Assembly (NCBI GenBank): GCA_002403095.1
Contig: DHHC01000019.1
Location: 1 to 64,000 of the forward strand
From: Leptolinea sp. UBA4782
Lineage (GTDB): Bacteria; Chloroflexota; Anaerolineae; Anaerolineales; Anaerolineaceae
Direction: 5' to 3'
DNA length: 64,000 bases
Below, piece after piece: positions 1 to 8,143 of the stretch. The notes beneath the pieces were generated by a model. That model did not search any database. It saw only the letters and a program-made list of their open reading frames with translations, and was not told the DNA's origin. Made by a program: the position numbers and the translations under genes. Position 1 is the first letter of the stretch; each line of letters opens with the position of its first letter.

Positions 1-28
1 ACAGAAAGAATGTTACACCAACAAAATG

Positions 29-2158
29 TCATGGCTGTAACCGGACATCAATATCATAATAATTGGTGGCACATTTGTTAACCCAATAATCCGAGCTAGA
101 TTTAATATCTCCAAACAATAACTCCGGAGATAAGATAGGTCCAACTTCTATTATGGGTAAACCATCCGCCTTTGCCTGCATGATGATTAATTCTCTCCTA
201 TCAAAACCAGTTGCGTATTGTGCATATATTCTTCCAACTGGGTTGTACCTTGCAAAAAACAAACTAGCTAAATAAAGAGTTGCCAGTAATAGGGTAACCC
301 AAGGGATGCCCTTAATGTGGGTCCTGATAAGACTCCCTGCAAATATCATGGAAACAAACAACAAAAATATTAAGATGTAGAGTGGAACAATCATGGTACG
401 TTGGGGCATGTTTGCGTTTAAAGCATATGCAGCTGGCACAAATCCACCCAGGTAAACTATCCATGCTAAAACAAACAAACCAAACGATATGGACCGTTTA
501 TTCACATGGCTTATTTCAGAAAATTTGAGTTCGGTACCGATTGATATTCCTGCAATAGGAATTAATGAAAAAGCGACCATACCAGTTACTGATCCAAAAG
601 CCAATCGCAATGTCTCCAAGCCGCTTTCAAATACCGTCTTAAGGATTCCAATGCCCAAATCCGGCTGGACATACCTTGTCAACCTGGCTCCTGTTCCTGG
701 TAGACTTGCCATTAAAATAAAACCCCCTAATGTTCCAACAAAAGCAACTATCAATTTATTTCTAATAGTTTTAGGAAAAGGCATACCTGGAATAGATGAA
801 ACAATTATAAGCAGGAACGTAAGGCCAATTAGCATAGAATCAATTGTCTCATTGAAACCTGCGTTAATGAATGCAATGATGAAAACTCCCGCAGGAACCC
901 AAAAAGAGAATGACTTATGTTTATTATTTCTAAAACAGAGGAAAATAAGAATATTAAATCCAATTAGGGATGGCACAACTGTCACCATACCGCTGTACCA
1001 TATTAAAGTATGAGCAATATATGGCACTGAGACAAGAACTAAAAGGTAAATCAAACTGGCAGCTCCTGCTATGAGGGATCTTAAACCTGAAGGAAAAAGT
1101 GATCGGATCGCCAAAAAGAGGCTGAGAAACAGAAGAATTTGACAAATCCCGACACTTAACCTAAAACCTAATGGGTTTATAGTATCCATTAAGCAAAGCA
1201 GACTCATTTGGCTAAAACGTCCATTTGTGGTTTGAAGCCTTAATGTGGTGCATTCCAGAAATCCTAGATCTTTGCCTGAAGCGGCATAACAGTAATCATC
1301 ATACAAATACCTGTTATTAATCCCCGTATTAGTTAATAATCCTATGGCAATAAGAGAAACCAAAATCACAACCAGGAGAATTAGGTTGTTGATTGGCTCA
1401 TTTTTCAAAAGATCCCCATCTTTACAATTAGAATCTATTGGGAGAAATGTGAGCATCAATATTATGAAGAAAAGAAAAGCAAAAATTCCTATAACAATGA
1501 AGGGAATAATCACTGCAATAAAAGGGGTGCGAATTGGAATGCTTGCTGACAAAGTACTAGAACCAGATGATACATTAGCTTCTCCTATTCTTTGATCATT
1601 CAAGCTGACAAAAAAGGGGACAGCTTCTGGAGAATTAACGACAATGGAGATGTTATTAATTGCCCTCCCATTCCAAAGAATCTCCATTTGGCCGCTTTCA
1701 TCCGGGCTAAACAATTTACCGCTTTCTGTTACACTGATTTTTCCGTTAAAAACCTTTAGTTCTGATAGACTGATATCTTGAAATCCATTGTTAAGCCAAG
1801 AGACCTCAATCGCACCATTTCCAACCACAGTGATTTTTATGCTGTTTGTAGGTACCAGAAGGTTTTCAACAAGAATTCCTGGATAAATCAAACAAAGCAC
1901 AATTGCTAAACCAGCCATGAGACTGCCAATTACCAATATGGTGGTTTTTCTAGTAGTATCGAGATTTTCTAGCAATTTTGATATCTTCGGCCAAAAATAA
2001 TACAACAGTGCTGTTACTAAAATTCCGGTAACAATAGCATAACCAAACCTCCGAATACTGATTACACCTGGGATTTGATAAAGAAGGTAATAGAATGCCC
2101 AGCCACTCACCCCTCCTATCAGCATCGCTGGTAAAATCTTTGAGGAAATTTTTCTCAT
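29..2158 (-). CDS. Large polytopic membrane protein, DUF6056-like
   Basis: This 709-residue protein has three membrane segments near residues 10-30, 37-55 and 72-95. A non-membrane beta-rich part of about 110 residues (100-205) follows, then further hydrophobic segments to about residue 660. A YDDY motif (286-289) and TNGRF (311-315) just after a membrane segment resemble the DUF6056 group, membrane proteins often found near surface-polysaccharide or glycosyltransferase genes. An acidic motif after a membrane span is also typical of GT-C enzymes, but no activity can be assigned. The ATG is followed by a basic N terminus; no clear ribosome site is seen. The gene is visibly A+T richer than its neighbours, which suggests acquisition by transfer. 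The reading frame is complete, with its stop at 29-31. Confidence 0.6.
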   Translation of the reverse strand: MRKISSKILPAMLIGGVSGWAFYYLLYQIPGVISIRRFGYAIVTGILVTALLYYFWPKISKLLENLDTTRKTTILVIGSLMAGLAIVLCLIYPGILVENLLVPTNSIKITVVGNGAIEVSWLNNGFQDISLSELKVFNGKISVTESGKLFSPDESGQMEILWNGRAINNISIVVNSPEAVPFFVSLNDQRIGEANVSSGSSTLSASIPIRTPFIAVIIPFIVIGIFAFLFFIILMLTFLPIDSNCKDGDLLKNEPINNLILLVVILVSLIAIGLLTNTGINNRYLYDDYCYAASGKDLGFLECTTLRLQTTNGRFSQMSLLCLMDTINPLGFRLSVGICQILLFLSLFLAIRSLFPSGLRSLIAGAASLIYLLVLVSVPYIAHTLIWYSGMVTVVPSLIGFNILIFLCFRNNKHKSFSFWVPAGVFIIAFINAGFNETIDSMLIGLTFLLIIVSSIPGMPFPKTIRNKLIVAFVGTLGGFILMASLPGTGARLTRYVQPDLGIGILKTVFESGLETLRLAFGSVTGMVAFSLIPIAGISIGTELKFSEISHVNKRSISFGLFVLAWIVYLGGFVPAAYALNANMPQRTMIVPLYILIFLLFVSMIFAGSLIRTHIKGIPWVTLLLATLYLASLFFARYNPVGRIYAQYATGFDRRELIIMQAKADGLPIIEVGPILSPELLFGDIKSSSDYWVNKCATNYYDIDVRLQP

Positions 2159-2208
2159 TAGTGTTTTTTACCTTATTAAGGCCAAAAACGCAACTGGCAT
2201 AAAATCAG

Positions 2209-2238
2209 TTGACGACTCATTTACACATGTGGTATTAT
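2209..2238 (+). promoter_or_regulatory. Predicted sigma70 promoter of the infC operon
   Basis: TTGACG (2209-2214) and TATTAT (2233-2238) are separated by 18 nt, which places the start site near 2245. The leader of about 55 nt contains the hairpin at 2252-2269 and the infC Shine-Dalgarno site. Confidence 0.65.
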
Positions 2239-2251
2239 TCACACGTTAAAT

Positions 2252-2269
2252 TCCGTTCACTGGAACGGA
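2252..2269 (+). promoter_or_regulatory. Leader hairpin before infC
   Basis: TCCGTTC (2252-2258) pairs perfectly with GAACGGA (2263-2269) across a 4-nt loop. It lies in the short leader 20 nt before the infC Shine-Dalgarno site. infC-rpmI-rplT leaders in other bacteria are controlled by L20 or by attenuation. A role here is inferred from position only. Confidence 0.4.
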
Positions 2270-2300
2270 GTATTGTTTGTATTAGAAAAGGAGAGACCTT

Positions 2301-2882
2301 ATCAGCACAACCAACTTTCGGGTAAATGAGACCATCCGGGTACCAGAAGTCAGGGTGATCGGACCCAAGGGAGAGAACATCGGCGTAATTTCCACCCGCG
2401 AAGCCTTACGCATCGCCCAGGAAGCCGAACTCGACCTGGTGGAAGTCGCCCCCAACTCTGACCCGCCCGTATGCCGGGTAATGGATTTTGGCAAGTTCCT
2501 GTATGAACGCACCAAGAAGGAACGTGAAGCCCGCAAGGCTCAAACCAAGATCGAGATCAAAGAGATCCGGCTGCGCCCAAAAACAAACGAGCATCACCGT
2601 TCTTTTAAGACAAGGGATGCCCGCCGCTGGCTGGGCGAGGGAATGAAGGTCAGGGTTACCATCCGGTTTAGAGGCCGCGAAATCACTTACCCCGAGCTGG
2701 CGCTGGAAGACCTGCGGGAAGTTGCTGAAGAACTCTCAGATATCGCCTCAGTGGAGCAGATGCCCAACATGGAAGGACGTGTTATGACCATGCTGCTGAC
2801 TCCGCTGAAAGTAACCAAGAAAAAAGCAGAAACGGAAGAGAAAGCGGTCAGCAAAGAAAGCGCTGCTGTCAAATCCGAATAA
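2301..2882 (+). CDS. infC: Translation initiation factor IF-3
   Basis: IF-3 binds the 30S subunit and checks start-codon and initiator-tRNA pairing. Both domains are present: the N-terminal domain with the family signature NFRVNETIRVPEVRVIG followed by GPKGENIGV, then the C-terminal domain with EIRLRPKT and KVRVTIRFRGRE. The first usual start codon is a GTG at 2355, which would delete the first 18 residues, including the most conserved motif. An in-frame TAG at 2283-2285 limits extension upstream. The only start that keeps the whole domain is ATC at 2301, placed 7 nt after a strong AGGAG (2289-2293). Rare AUU/AUC/AUA starts are a known autoregulatory device of infC. The gene is first in an operon with rpmI and rplT. 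Confidence 0.93.
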   Translation: MSTTNFRVNETIRVPEVRVIGPKGENIGVISTREALRIAQEAELDLVEVAPNSDPPVCRVMDFGKFLYERTKKEREARKAQTKIEIKEIRLRPKTNEHHRSFKTRDARRWLGEGMKVRVTIRFRGREITYPELALEDLREVAEELSDIASVEQMPNMEGRVMTMLLTPLKVTKKKAETEEKAVSKESAAVKSE

Positions 2883-2913
2883 GGCCAAGGCAGTCTGCCG
2901 GAGTGATTTACCC

Positions 2914-2945
2914 CTGCGGCTGCCAAAACCAGCCGCAGATTTTTT
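2914..2945 (+). terminator. Terminator-like hairpin between infC and rpmI (attenuator)
   Basis: CTGCGGCTG (2914-2922) pairs with CAGCCGCAG (2930-2938), a 9-bp GC-rich stem with a 7-nt loop, followed by six T (2940-2945). It sits inside the operon, 19 nt before the rpmI start, so it probably reduces rather than abolishes read-through. Confidence 0.65.
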
Positions 2946-2963
2946 AGAAAGAGGAGTTTCGCT

Positions 2964-3200
2964 GTGCCAAGGAAAGCAAAAGCAGGAAAAATCAAGCTGA
3001 AGACCCATAAGGCAACCTCAAAACGGTTCCGCCTGACGGGCACCGGGGTTCTGGTTCGGACCAAAGGCGGCAAAAGCCACCTGCGCCGACGCACCCCTGA
3101 ACGCACGAAAGCCTTGTTCACCGAGATGATCCCCGTTGAGGGTGAGAATATCATCAAACGTGTCAAGCGCCTGGCGCCCTATATGAACGAAAAGAAGTAG
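2964..3200 (+). CDS. rpmI: 50S ribosomal protein L35
   Basis: This small basic 78-residue protein has the L35 pattern PRKAKAGKIKLKTHKATSKRF at its N terminus and an RRRTPERTK stretch in the middle. L35 is a structural protein of the large ribosomal subunit. The start is GTG at 2964, preceded by GAGGAG (2951-2956). It lies between infC and rplT in the standard bacterial order. The family is usually 64-66 residues, so this copy carries a short C-terminal extension (KRLAPYMNEKK). Confidence 0.95.
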   Translation: MPRKAKAGKIKLKTHKATSKRFRLTGTGVLVRTKGGKSHLRRRTPERTKALFTEMIPVEGENIIKRVKRLAPYMNEKK

Positions 3201-3288
3201 CGCCGATCGTATCCATTTTTTAGTGCGGCTGTTGGGTGTAAACAACTGGTAAACTCACCGACGCCCAGGGGTTCGCAAAGGAGTTCTT

Positions 3289-3639
3289 ATGGCTCGTATC
3301 AAAAGTGGTCCGCAGCGTGCAATGCGCCACAAAGCAGTTTTAAAATCAACTAAAGGCTACTATGGCTCACGCCACCGCCTGATTCGCCGTGCCAACGAAG
3401 CCATGCTGAAAAGCATGTGGTACGCTTTCCGCGACCGCAGGGTGCGTAAACGCGACCTGCGCCGGCTCTGGATCGCCCGCATCAATGCAGCTGCCCGCCT
3501 TAACGGTCTCAGCTACAGCCGCCTGGTTTGCGCCTTGCGCAAAGCAGACATCAACCTGAACCGCAAGATGCTGGCAGACCTGGCAGTACGCGATCCGCAG
3601 GCGTTTACCGCCGTGGTGGAAAAAGCCCGAGCAGCCTGA
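3289..3639 (+). CDS. rplT: 50S ribosomal protein L20
   Basis: L20 is a primary 23S rRNA-binding protein needed early in 50S assembly and is often the autogenous repressor of this operon. The 116-residue sequence has the long basic N-terminal helix ([19 protein letters not shown]) and the C-terminal globular domain ([19 protein letters not shown]) of normal length. The start ATG has an AAAGGAG site at 3277-3283. The 88-nt gap after rpmI could hold an L20 target, but I cannot show one. A strong terminator follows. Confidence 0.97.
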   Translation: MARIKSGPQRAMRHKAVLKSTKGYYGSRHRLIRRANEAMLKSMWYAFRDRRVRKRDLRRLWIARINAAARLNGLSYSRLVCALRKADINLNRKMLADLAVRDPQAFTAVVEKARAA

Positions 3640-3659
3640 TCTGCTCAGCGTAAACTTCC

Positions 3660-3694
3660 CCGGGAGGATGGAAACCATCCTCCCGGTTTGTTTT
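3660..3694 (+). terminator. Intrinsic terminator of infC-rpmI-rplT
   Basis: A 12-bp perfect stem (3660-3671 with 3675-3686) with an AAA loop is followed by TTTGTTTT (3687-3694). It lies 20 nt after rplT and separates the ribosomal operon from the methyltransferase gene. Confidence 0.9.
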
Positions 3695-3732
3695 AAAGGT
3701 ACAATAATTGCTGGATCAACCTGGAAAACCCA

Positions 3733-4521
3733 ATGATTACATCAGCCCAAAATAAACAGCTTAAACTTGTCCGCGCCCTGTTAAACAAACACCAGGAGCG
3801 CCTTCATCAAAAGAAATTTGTGATAGAAGGAGTACGCCTGGTGGAAGAGGCATTCGCAGCTGGAATCCAGCCGGAAATGGTCCTGTATAGCAAAGCCCTT
3901 TCGGAACGCGGAATGCGTTTGCTGGATAAAACGCGTTCCAGCGGTATTCAGGCTGATGAAGTTGCTCCCGACCTGCTGAAATCGCTGGCAGATACTGAAA
4001 CACCGCAGGGCATTCTGGCCGTGCTGCCAATCCCGGAATTCCAATTGCCAGGCGATGCTGATTTCATTGTCCTGGCTGACCAGGTACGCGATCCTGGCAA
4101 CCTGGGCACCCTGCTGCGCACTTGCCTGGCGGCTGGTGTACAGGCTGTACTGCTGACACCTGGAACGGTGGATGCCTACAGCCCTAAGGTAGTACGCAGC
4201 TCAATGGGTGCACACTTCCGGCTGCCGCTCATTACTGCTGCATGGGACGAGATCAACCGCTGGATGGGCGGTCTGCAGCACCGTCCAGATTTCTGGATCA
4301 GTGATGTACGGGAAGGCATCGCCTGCTGGCAGTCTGATTTGCGCTCCCCGCTGATATTGGGTATTGGCGGCGAAGCTGAGGGCATGTCACCTGCCGCTAC
4401 CGCCCTGCCCCACCAGAAAATTCACATCCCCATGCCCGGCCGGTCTGAATCGCTTAACGCTTCCATTGCTGCCGGCATTCTGATTTTTGAAGTTATCCGA
4501 CAGAGGAGCATCCCCGTATGA
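3733..4521 (+). CDS. TrmH/SpoU-family RNA 2'-O-methyltransferase
   Basis: This 262-residue protein has an N-terminal RNA-binding substrate domain (about 1-100, ITSAQNKQLKLVRALLNKHQERLHQKKFVIEGVRLVEEA) and a C-terminal SPOUT knot domain. The SPOUT motifs are visible: DQVRDPGNLGTLLRTCLAAG (motif 1), LILGIGGEAEGMSPA (motif 2) and IPMPGRSESLNASIAAGILIFEV (motif 3). The family methylates ribose 2'-OH in rRNA or tRNA using AdoMet; the target base here is not deducible. A -10-like TACAAT (3700-3705) precedes it. Its stop overlaps the next start (ATGA), so the two genes are probably co-translated. Confidence 0.9.
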   Translation: MITSAQNKQLKLVRALLNKHQERLHQKKFVIEGVRLVEEAFAAGIQPEMVLYSKALSERGMRLLDKTRSSGIQADEVAPDLLKSLADTETPQGILAVLPIPEFQLPGDADFIVLADQVRDPGNLGTLLRTCLAAGVQAVLLTPGTVDAYSPKVVRSSMGAHFRLPLITAAWDEINRWMGGLQHRPDFWISDVREGIACWQSDLRSPLILGIGGEAEGMSPAATALPHQKIHIPMPGRSESLNASIAAGILIFEVIRQRSIPV

Positions 4522-5735
4522 AAATCCGTTCCATCTCCTGCTTCGTCAATGCCAATCCGGATGGTTCCATCCCTGATATCGAATCTGCAGCAAAGGTGTC
4601 TGCAAGGGGAAGTGAGCTTTTTATGCAAGCGGGCATTGAAATTCAATCCAGCCGGCTGGCAACCCAGCCCTTTACATCTTATTTTCCTCATGACAAACGG
4701 CTTGCAGCTGCCCTTGCAAGACACATGGAACTTTCAGTACAGGCTTCAGGATTCACCTATCTTTCTCTGGGGCCTGTGAATACGGAAGCTGGATGGGCAT
4801 ACGCATGTATTCCGGAAATTCTCACTGGTACAATGAATGTGTTCTGCACCGGTATTATTGCAGATTTGACGCAAAGTATTTCTCTTCCCGCTTCCAGGGC
4901 ATGTGCGGAGGTGATCGCCCGCTGCACCCCGATTGACCCGGCTGGCTTTACCAACCTGCGTTTCGCCGCCCTGGCGAATGTTCCCCCGCACGGCCCATTC
5001 TTCCCGGCTGCCTACCATGATGGGGGTAAACCAGGCTTCAGCCTGGCAATGGAGTGCGCGGATATCGCCCTGGAGTGCATGCAGAATGCCCCGGATATCT
5101 CTACTGCAGCCAGGCTGATGGTAGCCCGGTTCGAAGAAGCGGCCAAATCCCTTGAAAATCTATGCGCAATAATTACCAGGGAAACCGGTTTCGAGTTCTT
5201 CGGGTTTGATTTCTCCCCGGCGCCCTTCCCGGATGATTCCTGTTCGCTGGCAGGTGCAATGGAGTCTCTGGGCATAGAGATCGGCAGGCACGGCAGTGTG
5301 ATGGCGGCGGCTATCCTGGCATCGGGGCTGGATGCCGGAACATGGAAGAAAGCCGGCTTTAACGGGATGATGCTGCCGGTACTGGAAGATTCGCTGCTAG
5401 CCCGGCGCACCGAAGATGCACAATTTACGGTCAAAGACCTGCTGCTTTACTCGACTGTTTGCGGCACCGGTTTAGACACCGTTCCGCTGCCCGGCGATGC
5501 GTCTCCTGAACAGCTCAGCGCATTATTGCTGGATGTGGCTGCCCTCTCCATCCGGTTGGATAAACCGCTGACCGCCCGCCTGATGCCAATACCCGGAAAA
5601 AAAGCCGGTGATAAGACCGGCTTCGATTTCGCATTTTTCGCTAATGGCAGGGTAATGGATCTGTGCGCCCAACCCGTCAGGGGCTTGCTGTCAGGGGATG
5701 ATGTGCTGCACCTTATTCCCAGGCATAACCGGTAA
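4518..5735 (+). CDS. DUF711 (UPF0210) family protein
   Basis: This 405-residue protein matches the DUF711 family in its N terminus (MKIRSISCFVNANPD), in LGPV, and in the glycine- and proline-rich centre RFAALANVPPHGPFFPAAYHDG. The family is widespread in anaerobes and archaea and has been crystallised, but its biochemical role is unknown. Here it is somewhat shorter than the usual 450 residues. It starts at ATG 4518, overlapping the methyltransferase stop by 4 nt, with AGAGGAGC just upstream. It converges with a minus-strand gene only 2 bp away and no terminator is visible between them. Confidence 0.8.
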   Translation: MKIRSISCFVNANPDGSIPDIESAAKVSARGSELFMQAGIEIQSSRLATQPFTSYFPHDKRLAAALARHMELSVQASGFTYLSLGPVNTEAGWAYACIPEILTGTMNVFCTGIIADLTQSISLPASRACAEVIARCTPIDPAGFTNLRFAALANVPPHGPFFPAAYHDGGKPGFSLAMECADIALECMQNAPDISTAARLMVARFEEAAKSLENLCAIITRETGFEFFGFDFSPAPFPDDSCSLAGAMESLGIEIGRHGSVMAAAILASGLDAGTWKKAGFNGMMLPVLEDSLLARRTEDAQFTVKDLLLYSTVCGTGLDTVPLPGDASPEQLSALLLDVAALSIRLDKPLTARLMPIPGKKAGDKTGFDFAFFANGRVMDLCAQPVRGLLSGDDVLHLIPRHNR

Positions 5736-5737
5736 GG

Positions 5738-6517
5738 TTACTTCACCTGCTTGAAATTGATCACGATCAAATTTTGCTGGCAATTATCAAAGGTTTCAAA
5801 ATAAACCCGCTCTGAAAGCGCCAGTCCGGCTTGATCCACCAGCCGTAGCCACAGGTCGCCCTTGCTTGCGATCGGCTTATCTGCAATGGTGAACTCATAC
5901 CCCGCCTGCCCGTACTGCAAAGCTGTTCCTGTCAGGCTGGTGAGGAAGATCGAGTGGCCGTCAATATACCCACCCAGCTGGATCGTAATACCGGTATAGG
6001 GCGCACCTTTGATATCCAGCACCTGCCCGCCCACACCCAGCCAATCACAGTTCCGCTCAGGATATAACACTTCTGCCTGGATGGCATACGGCTGCGACTG
6101 AAGGGCAAATGGGTAAACCGATACCACGTTGCTGGTGGCAGTGGTTTGCACCTGCGTTGAATTTCCTTCCGGGGTGGCTGAAGGCATGGTGATAATCGGT
6201 AATTCAGCTGTCGGCGGCAGGGTTTGAACAAACTGGGTAGCTGTCGGTTCGCTGGTGGCTGCCTGGGTAGTCACAGGCGGGATGAATGCATCGGCAAGTT
6301 GACTGGTTGCTGTGGGAATTACCACAGTCGCCGGCATGGTTGGGGGCGGGAAAGGATTGATCGAAGCTTCAGGGTTCTGAAAGATCAGGATAAATACCGC
6401 TACAAAAAGGATCATGCCTGCCACCAGAAGGAAGGAAAGCAAATTCCAGAAGAAGCTGTTGCTGCGTTCCGGTTTCTCTTCTCGTTCAATAAACAATTGT
6501 GGCTCTACTACCGGCAT
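5738..6517 (-). CDS. Single-pass membrane-anchored protein with Pro/Thr-rich stalk
   Basis: Unrecognised protein of 259 residues. A charged cytoplasmic N terminus is followed by one membrane segment (about residues 15-43), then a Pro/Thr/Ser-rich linker (about 45-130), then a C-terminal extracytoplasmic domain of about 125 residues rich in beta-strand patterns. I chose ATG 6517 because AGGAG lies 8 nt upstream; an in-frame TTG at 6538 would add 7 residues. It follows the foldase lipoprotein gene by 30 nt on the same strand and is probably co-transcribed. The linker style is common in Chloroflexota secreted proteins. No function is proposed. Confidence 0.7.
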   Translation of the reverse strand: MPVVEPQLFIEREEKPERSNSFFWNLLSFLLVAGMILFVAVFILIFQNPEASINPFPPPTMPATVVIPTATSQLADAFIPPVTTQAATSEPTATQFVQTLPPTAELPIITMPSATPEGNSTQVQTTATSNVVSVYPFALQSQPYAIQAEVLYPERNCDWLGVGGQVLDIKGAPYTGITIQLGGYIDGHSIFLTSLTGTALQYGQAGYEFTIADKPIASKGDLWLRLVDQAGLALSERVYFETFDNCQQNLIVINFKQVK

Positions 6518-6547
6518 GGGTGTTGCTCCTGTTATCAATGGGCGATA

Positions 6548-7462
6548 TTATGGTACCAGCACTACGATCTCAGCACTATCCCTTTGTGTTTGCAGCCAGG
6601 TTTCTAATGTCCGGTGCTGCAGGAAGAGACGGGTTTCTGAAGTCAACGGATGCGTTTCGTCCCTTTCGATCACCTGAATAATATGATACCCGATTTGGGT
6701 TTTAATCACCTGGCTGTACTCACCTGGTTTCAGCGTAAGAACCGCTTCGTTCAAGTCGTCGTAGAGTAAGTACCCATCGGGGAACCAGCCAAGCTCTCCA
6801 CCAGTTAATGGATCAACCTCTTCAGCTAGAGTTGCAAAATCCGTACCAGCTTGCAGACGGGCATAATAAGAACTGGCCGCAGTTTCATCCGAGGTTCGGA
6901 TCTGGCGGGCATGCACCTGAACAGAATTGTCACCAACCGTTGAAGTGATGATATCTCTCCCTTGCGCAGCCAGCATCTGCAATTTCAAACTTCGCTGCAG
7001 CGAAGCATCATCATACCCATACTTATTCATCCAATCGATCAGGGCTGCACTCCCGCCCAGCTTCACTGCCAGATCATCCAGCCGGGTTTGTACTTCATCT
7101 TCGTCCAGTACAAACCCTGAACGTACTGCTTCCTGGGCCAGCAGGCTGGAATCAATCAGCATTGCCAGCACAGTTTCTTTCTGCTCGTCTACAGTCATGG
7201 TCTGTTCTGATTCAGCCAGGGCTTGCTGCAACCGGTTAATTTCAGACTGATAGTCTGCCAGCAGGATACCTTCCCCGTTCACCGTCACCGCCATTGGAGG
7301 TGTGGTAGCTGAAGGGGCTAAAGGGGTTATAGTAGATTGGGTTTCAGATGGGACAGCCGGAGATTCCGTTGTAGCCTCAGACCGGGCACAACCCGCCAGG
7401 ATGAAGAGCATGATGAGCAGCCCAGCTGATGCCATTCTCTGGCGGAGATTATATGTAGACAT
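6548..7462 (-). CDS. Parvulin-type peptidyl-prolyl isomerase lipoprotein (PrsA/SurA-like)
   Basis: This 304-residue extracytoplasmic folding factor has a signal peptide ending in the lipobox LAGC (Cys25) and a Ser/Thr linker. A SurA_N-like helical region follows (about 58-165), then a parvulin PPIC domain (about 178-275) with VHARQI, GGELGWFPDG, LKPGEYSQVIKTQIGYHIIQV. Such proteins catalyse proline cis-trans isomerisation and help exported proteins fold. A TATAAT (7470-7475 on the minus strand) ends 7 nt before the ATG and no ribosome site is present, so the mRNA is probably leaderless. Confidence 0.88.
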   Translation of the reverse strand: MSTYNLRQRMASAGLLIMLFILAGCARSEATTESPAVPSETQSTITPLAPSATTPPMAVTVNGEGILLADYQSEINRLQQALAESEQTMTVDEQKETVLAMLIDSSLLAQEAVRSGFVLDEDEVQTRLDDLAVKLGGSAALIDWMNKYGYDDASLQRSLKLQMLAAQGRDIITSTVGDNSVQVHARQIRTSDETAASSYYARLQAGTDFATLAEEVDPLTGGELGWFPDGYLLYDDLNEAVLTLKPGEYSQVIKTQIGYHIIQVIERDETHPLTSETRLFLQHRTLETWLQTQRDSAEIVVLVP

Positions 7463-7469
7463 GCGCCTG

Positions 7470-7475
7470 ATTATA
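7470..7475 (-). promoter_or_regulatory. -10 element giving a leaderless foldase mRNA
   Basis: TATAAT on the minus strand ends 7 nt before the ATG at 7462. No good -35 is seen at 16-18 nt spacing. Confidence 0.5.
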
Positions 7476-7534
7476 ACTCGAAATTCTTTAAGGAATTCTG
7501 TTCTATTTTTTAAGGTTAAAAATACCTAAATGGC

Positions 7535-7563
7535 TTGCAACCCAGAATCCTTTATGCTAGAAT
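7535..7563 (+). promoter_or_regulatory. Predicted promoter of nrdR-nrdJ
   Basis: TTGCAA (7535-7540) and an extended -10, TGCTAGAAT, with hexamer TAGAAT (7558-7563) are spaced 17 nt apart. The start site should lie near 7570, about 30 nt before the palindrome at 7600-7615. Confidence 0.7.
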
Positions 7564-7599
7564 GTTTTCAACCACAGGTACTGGCACATAAGTTGCAAG

Positions 7600-7615
7600 C
7601 CCCCATATATGGGGG
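7600..7615 (+). promoter_or_regulatory. Candidate NrdR box
   Basis: CCCCCATATATGGGGG is a perfect 16-bp palindrome with an ATATAT core, the size and symmetry of known NrdR boxes. It lies just downstream of the predicted start site and upstream of nrdR itself. A weaker CCA-N7-TGG dyad centred at 7578, about 30 bp upstream, could be the second box of the usual pair. Confidence 0.6.
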
Positions 7616-7682
7616 TTGTGTTTTCGAATCGCTCGCACTACACAACGTCACCAAATCATAGAGGCTGGAGAGAAAGATAAAG

Positions 7683-8132
7683 ATGCGTTGTCCGTATTGC
7701 AATAACGAAGAGTCTAAGGTTCTAGATACCACCCGCGACAGCCGTGGAAATATCCGGCGCCGCAGGGAATGTGAAAATTGCCAGCAGCGCTTTTCTTCCA
7801 TCGAACGACCGATCCTGGCGACTCCCATGATCGTAAAGAAAGACGGCTCCCGAGAAGAATTTGACCGCGATAAGCTGCTGCGCGGTATCCGCATCGCCTG
7901 TGCAAAACGTCCGGTCTCAGCTGCAGACATCAACCGGCTCGCCGGCGAAGTAGAATCCCGCCTGCAGCAGCTGGGGAAGGCAGAAGTGCCTTCGCGCACA
8001 ATCGGGGACATGGTAATTGAAGGATTGAAAACTCTCGATCTGATCGCATATGTCCGCTACGCAATTGTTTACCTTAACATGGACGATCTGCACACCATCC
8101 GCAATGAGATCGATGAATTATTGGAAGCTTAG
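7683..8132 (+). CDS. nrdR: Transcriptional repressor NrdR
   Basis: NrdR senses ATP/dATP through an ATP-cone and represses ribonucleotide reductase genes. The 149-residue protein has the N-terminal zinc ribbon (CPYC at 3-6 and CENC near 31-34, with the [16 protein letters not shown]-binding stretch). The ATP-cone (about 49-139) begins [20 protein letters not shown]. The length is standard. It is the first gene of an operon with nrdJ (11-nt gap), and the palindrome at 7600-7615 is its likely operator, giving autoregulation together with its target. Confidence 0.97.
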   Translation: MRCPYCNNEESKVLDTTRDSRGNIRRRRECENCQQRFSSIERPILATPMIVKKDGSREEFDRDKLLRGIRIACAKRPVSAADINRLAGEVESRLQQLGKAEVPSRTIGDMVIEGLKTLDLIAYVRYAIVYLNMDDLHTIRNEIDELLEA

Positions 8133-8143
8133 GAGAATTTATC

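Noticed and set aside
489..1013. Plus-strand frame of 174 codons inside the membrane-protein gene
   Set aside because: It is antisense to the 709-residue gene, which has a coherent membrane-segment pattern; the shadow frame has none.
2252..2269. Hairpin before infC as a transcription terminator
   Set aside because: The stem is short and no T run follows; it is recorded as a leader structure only.
7463..7682. Cobalamin riboswitch before the B12-dependent reductase operon
   Set aside because: I see no B12-box-like sequence, and the leader is too short for the full fold.
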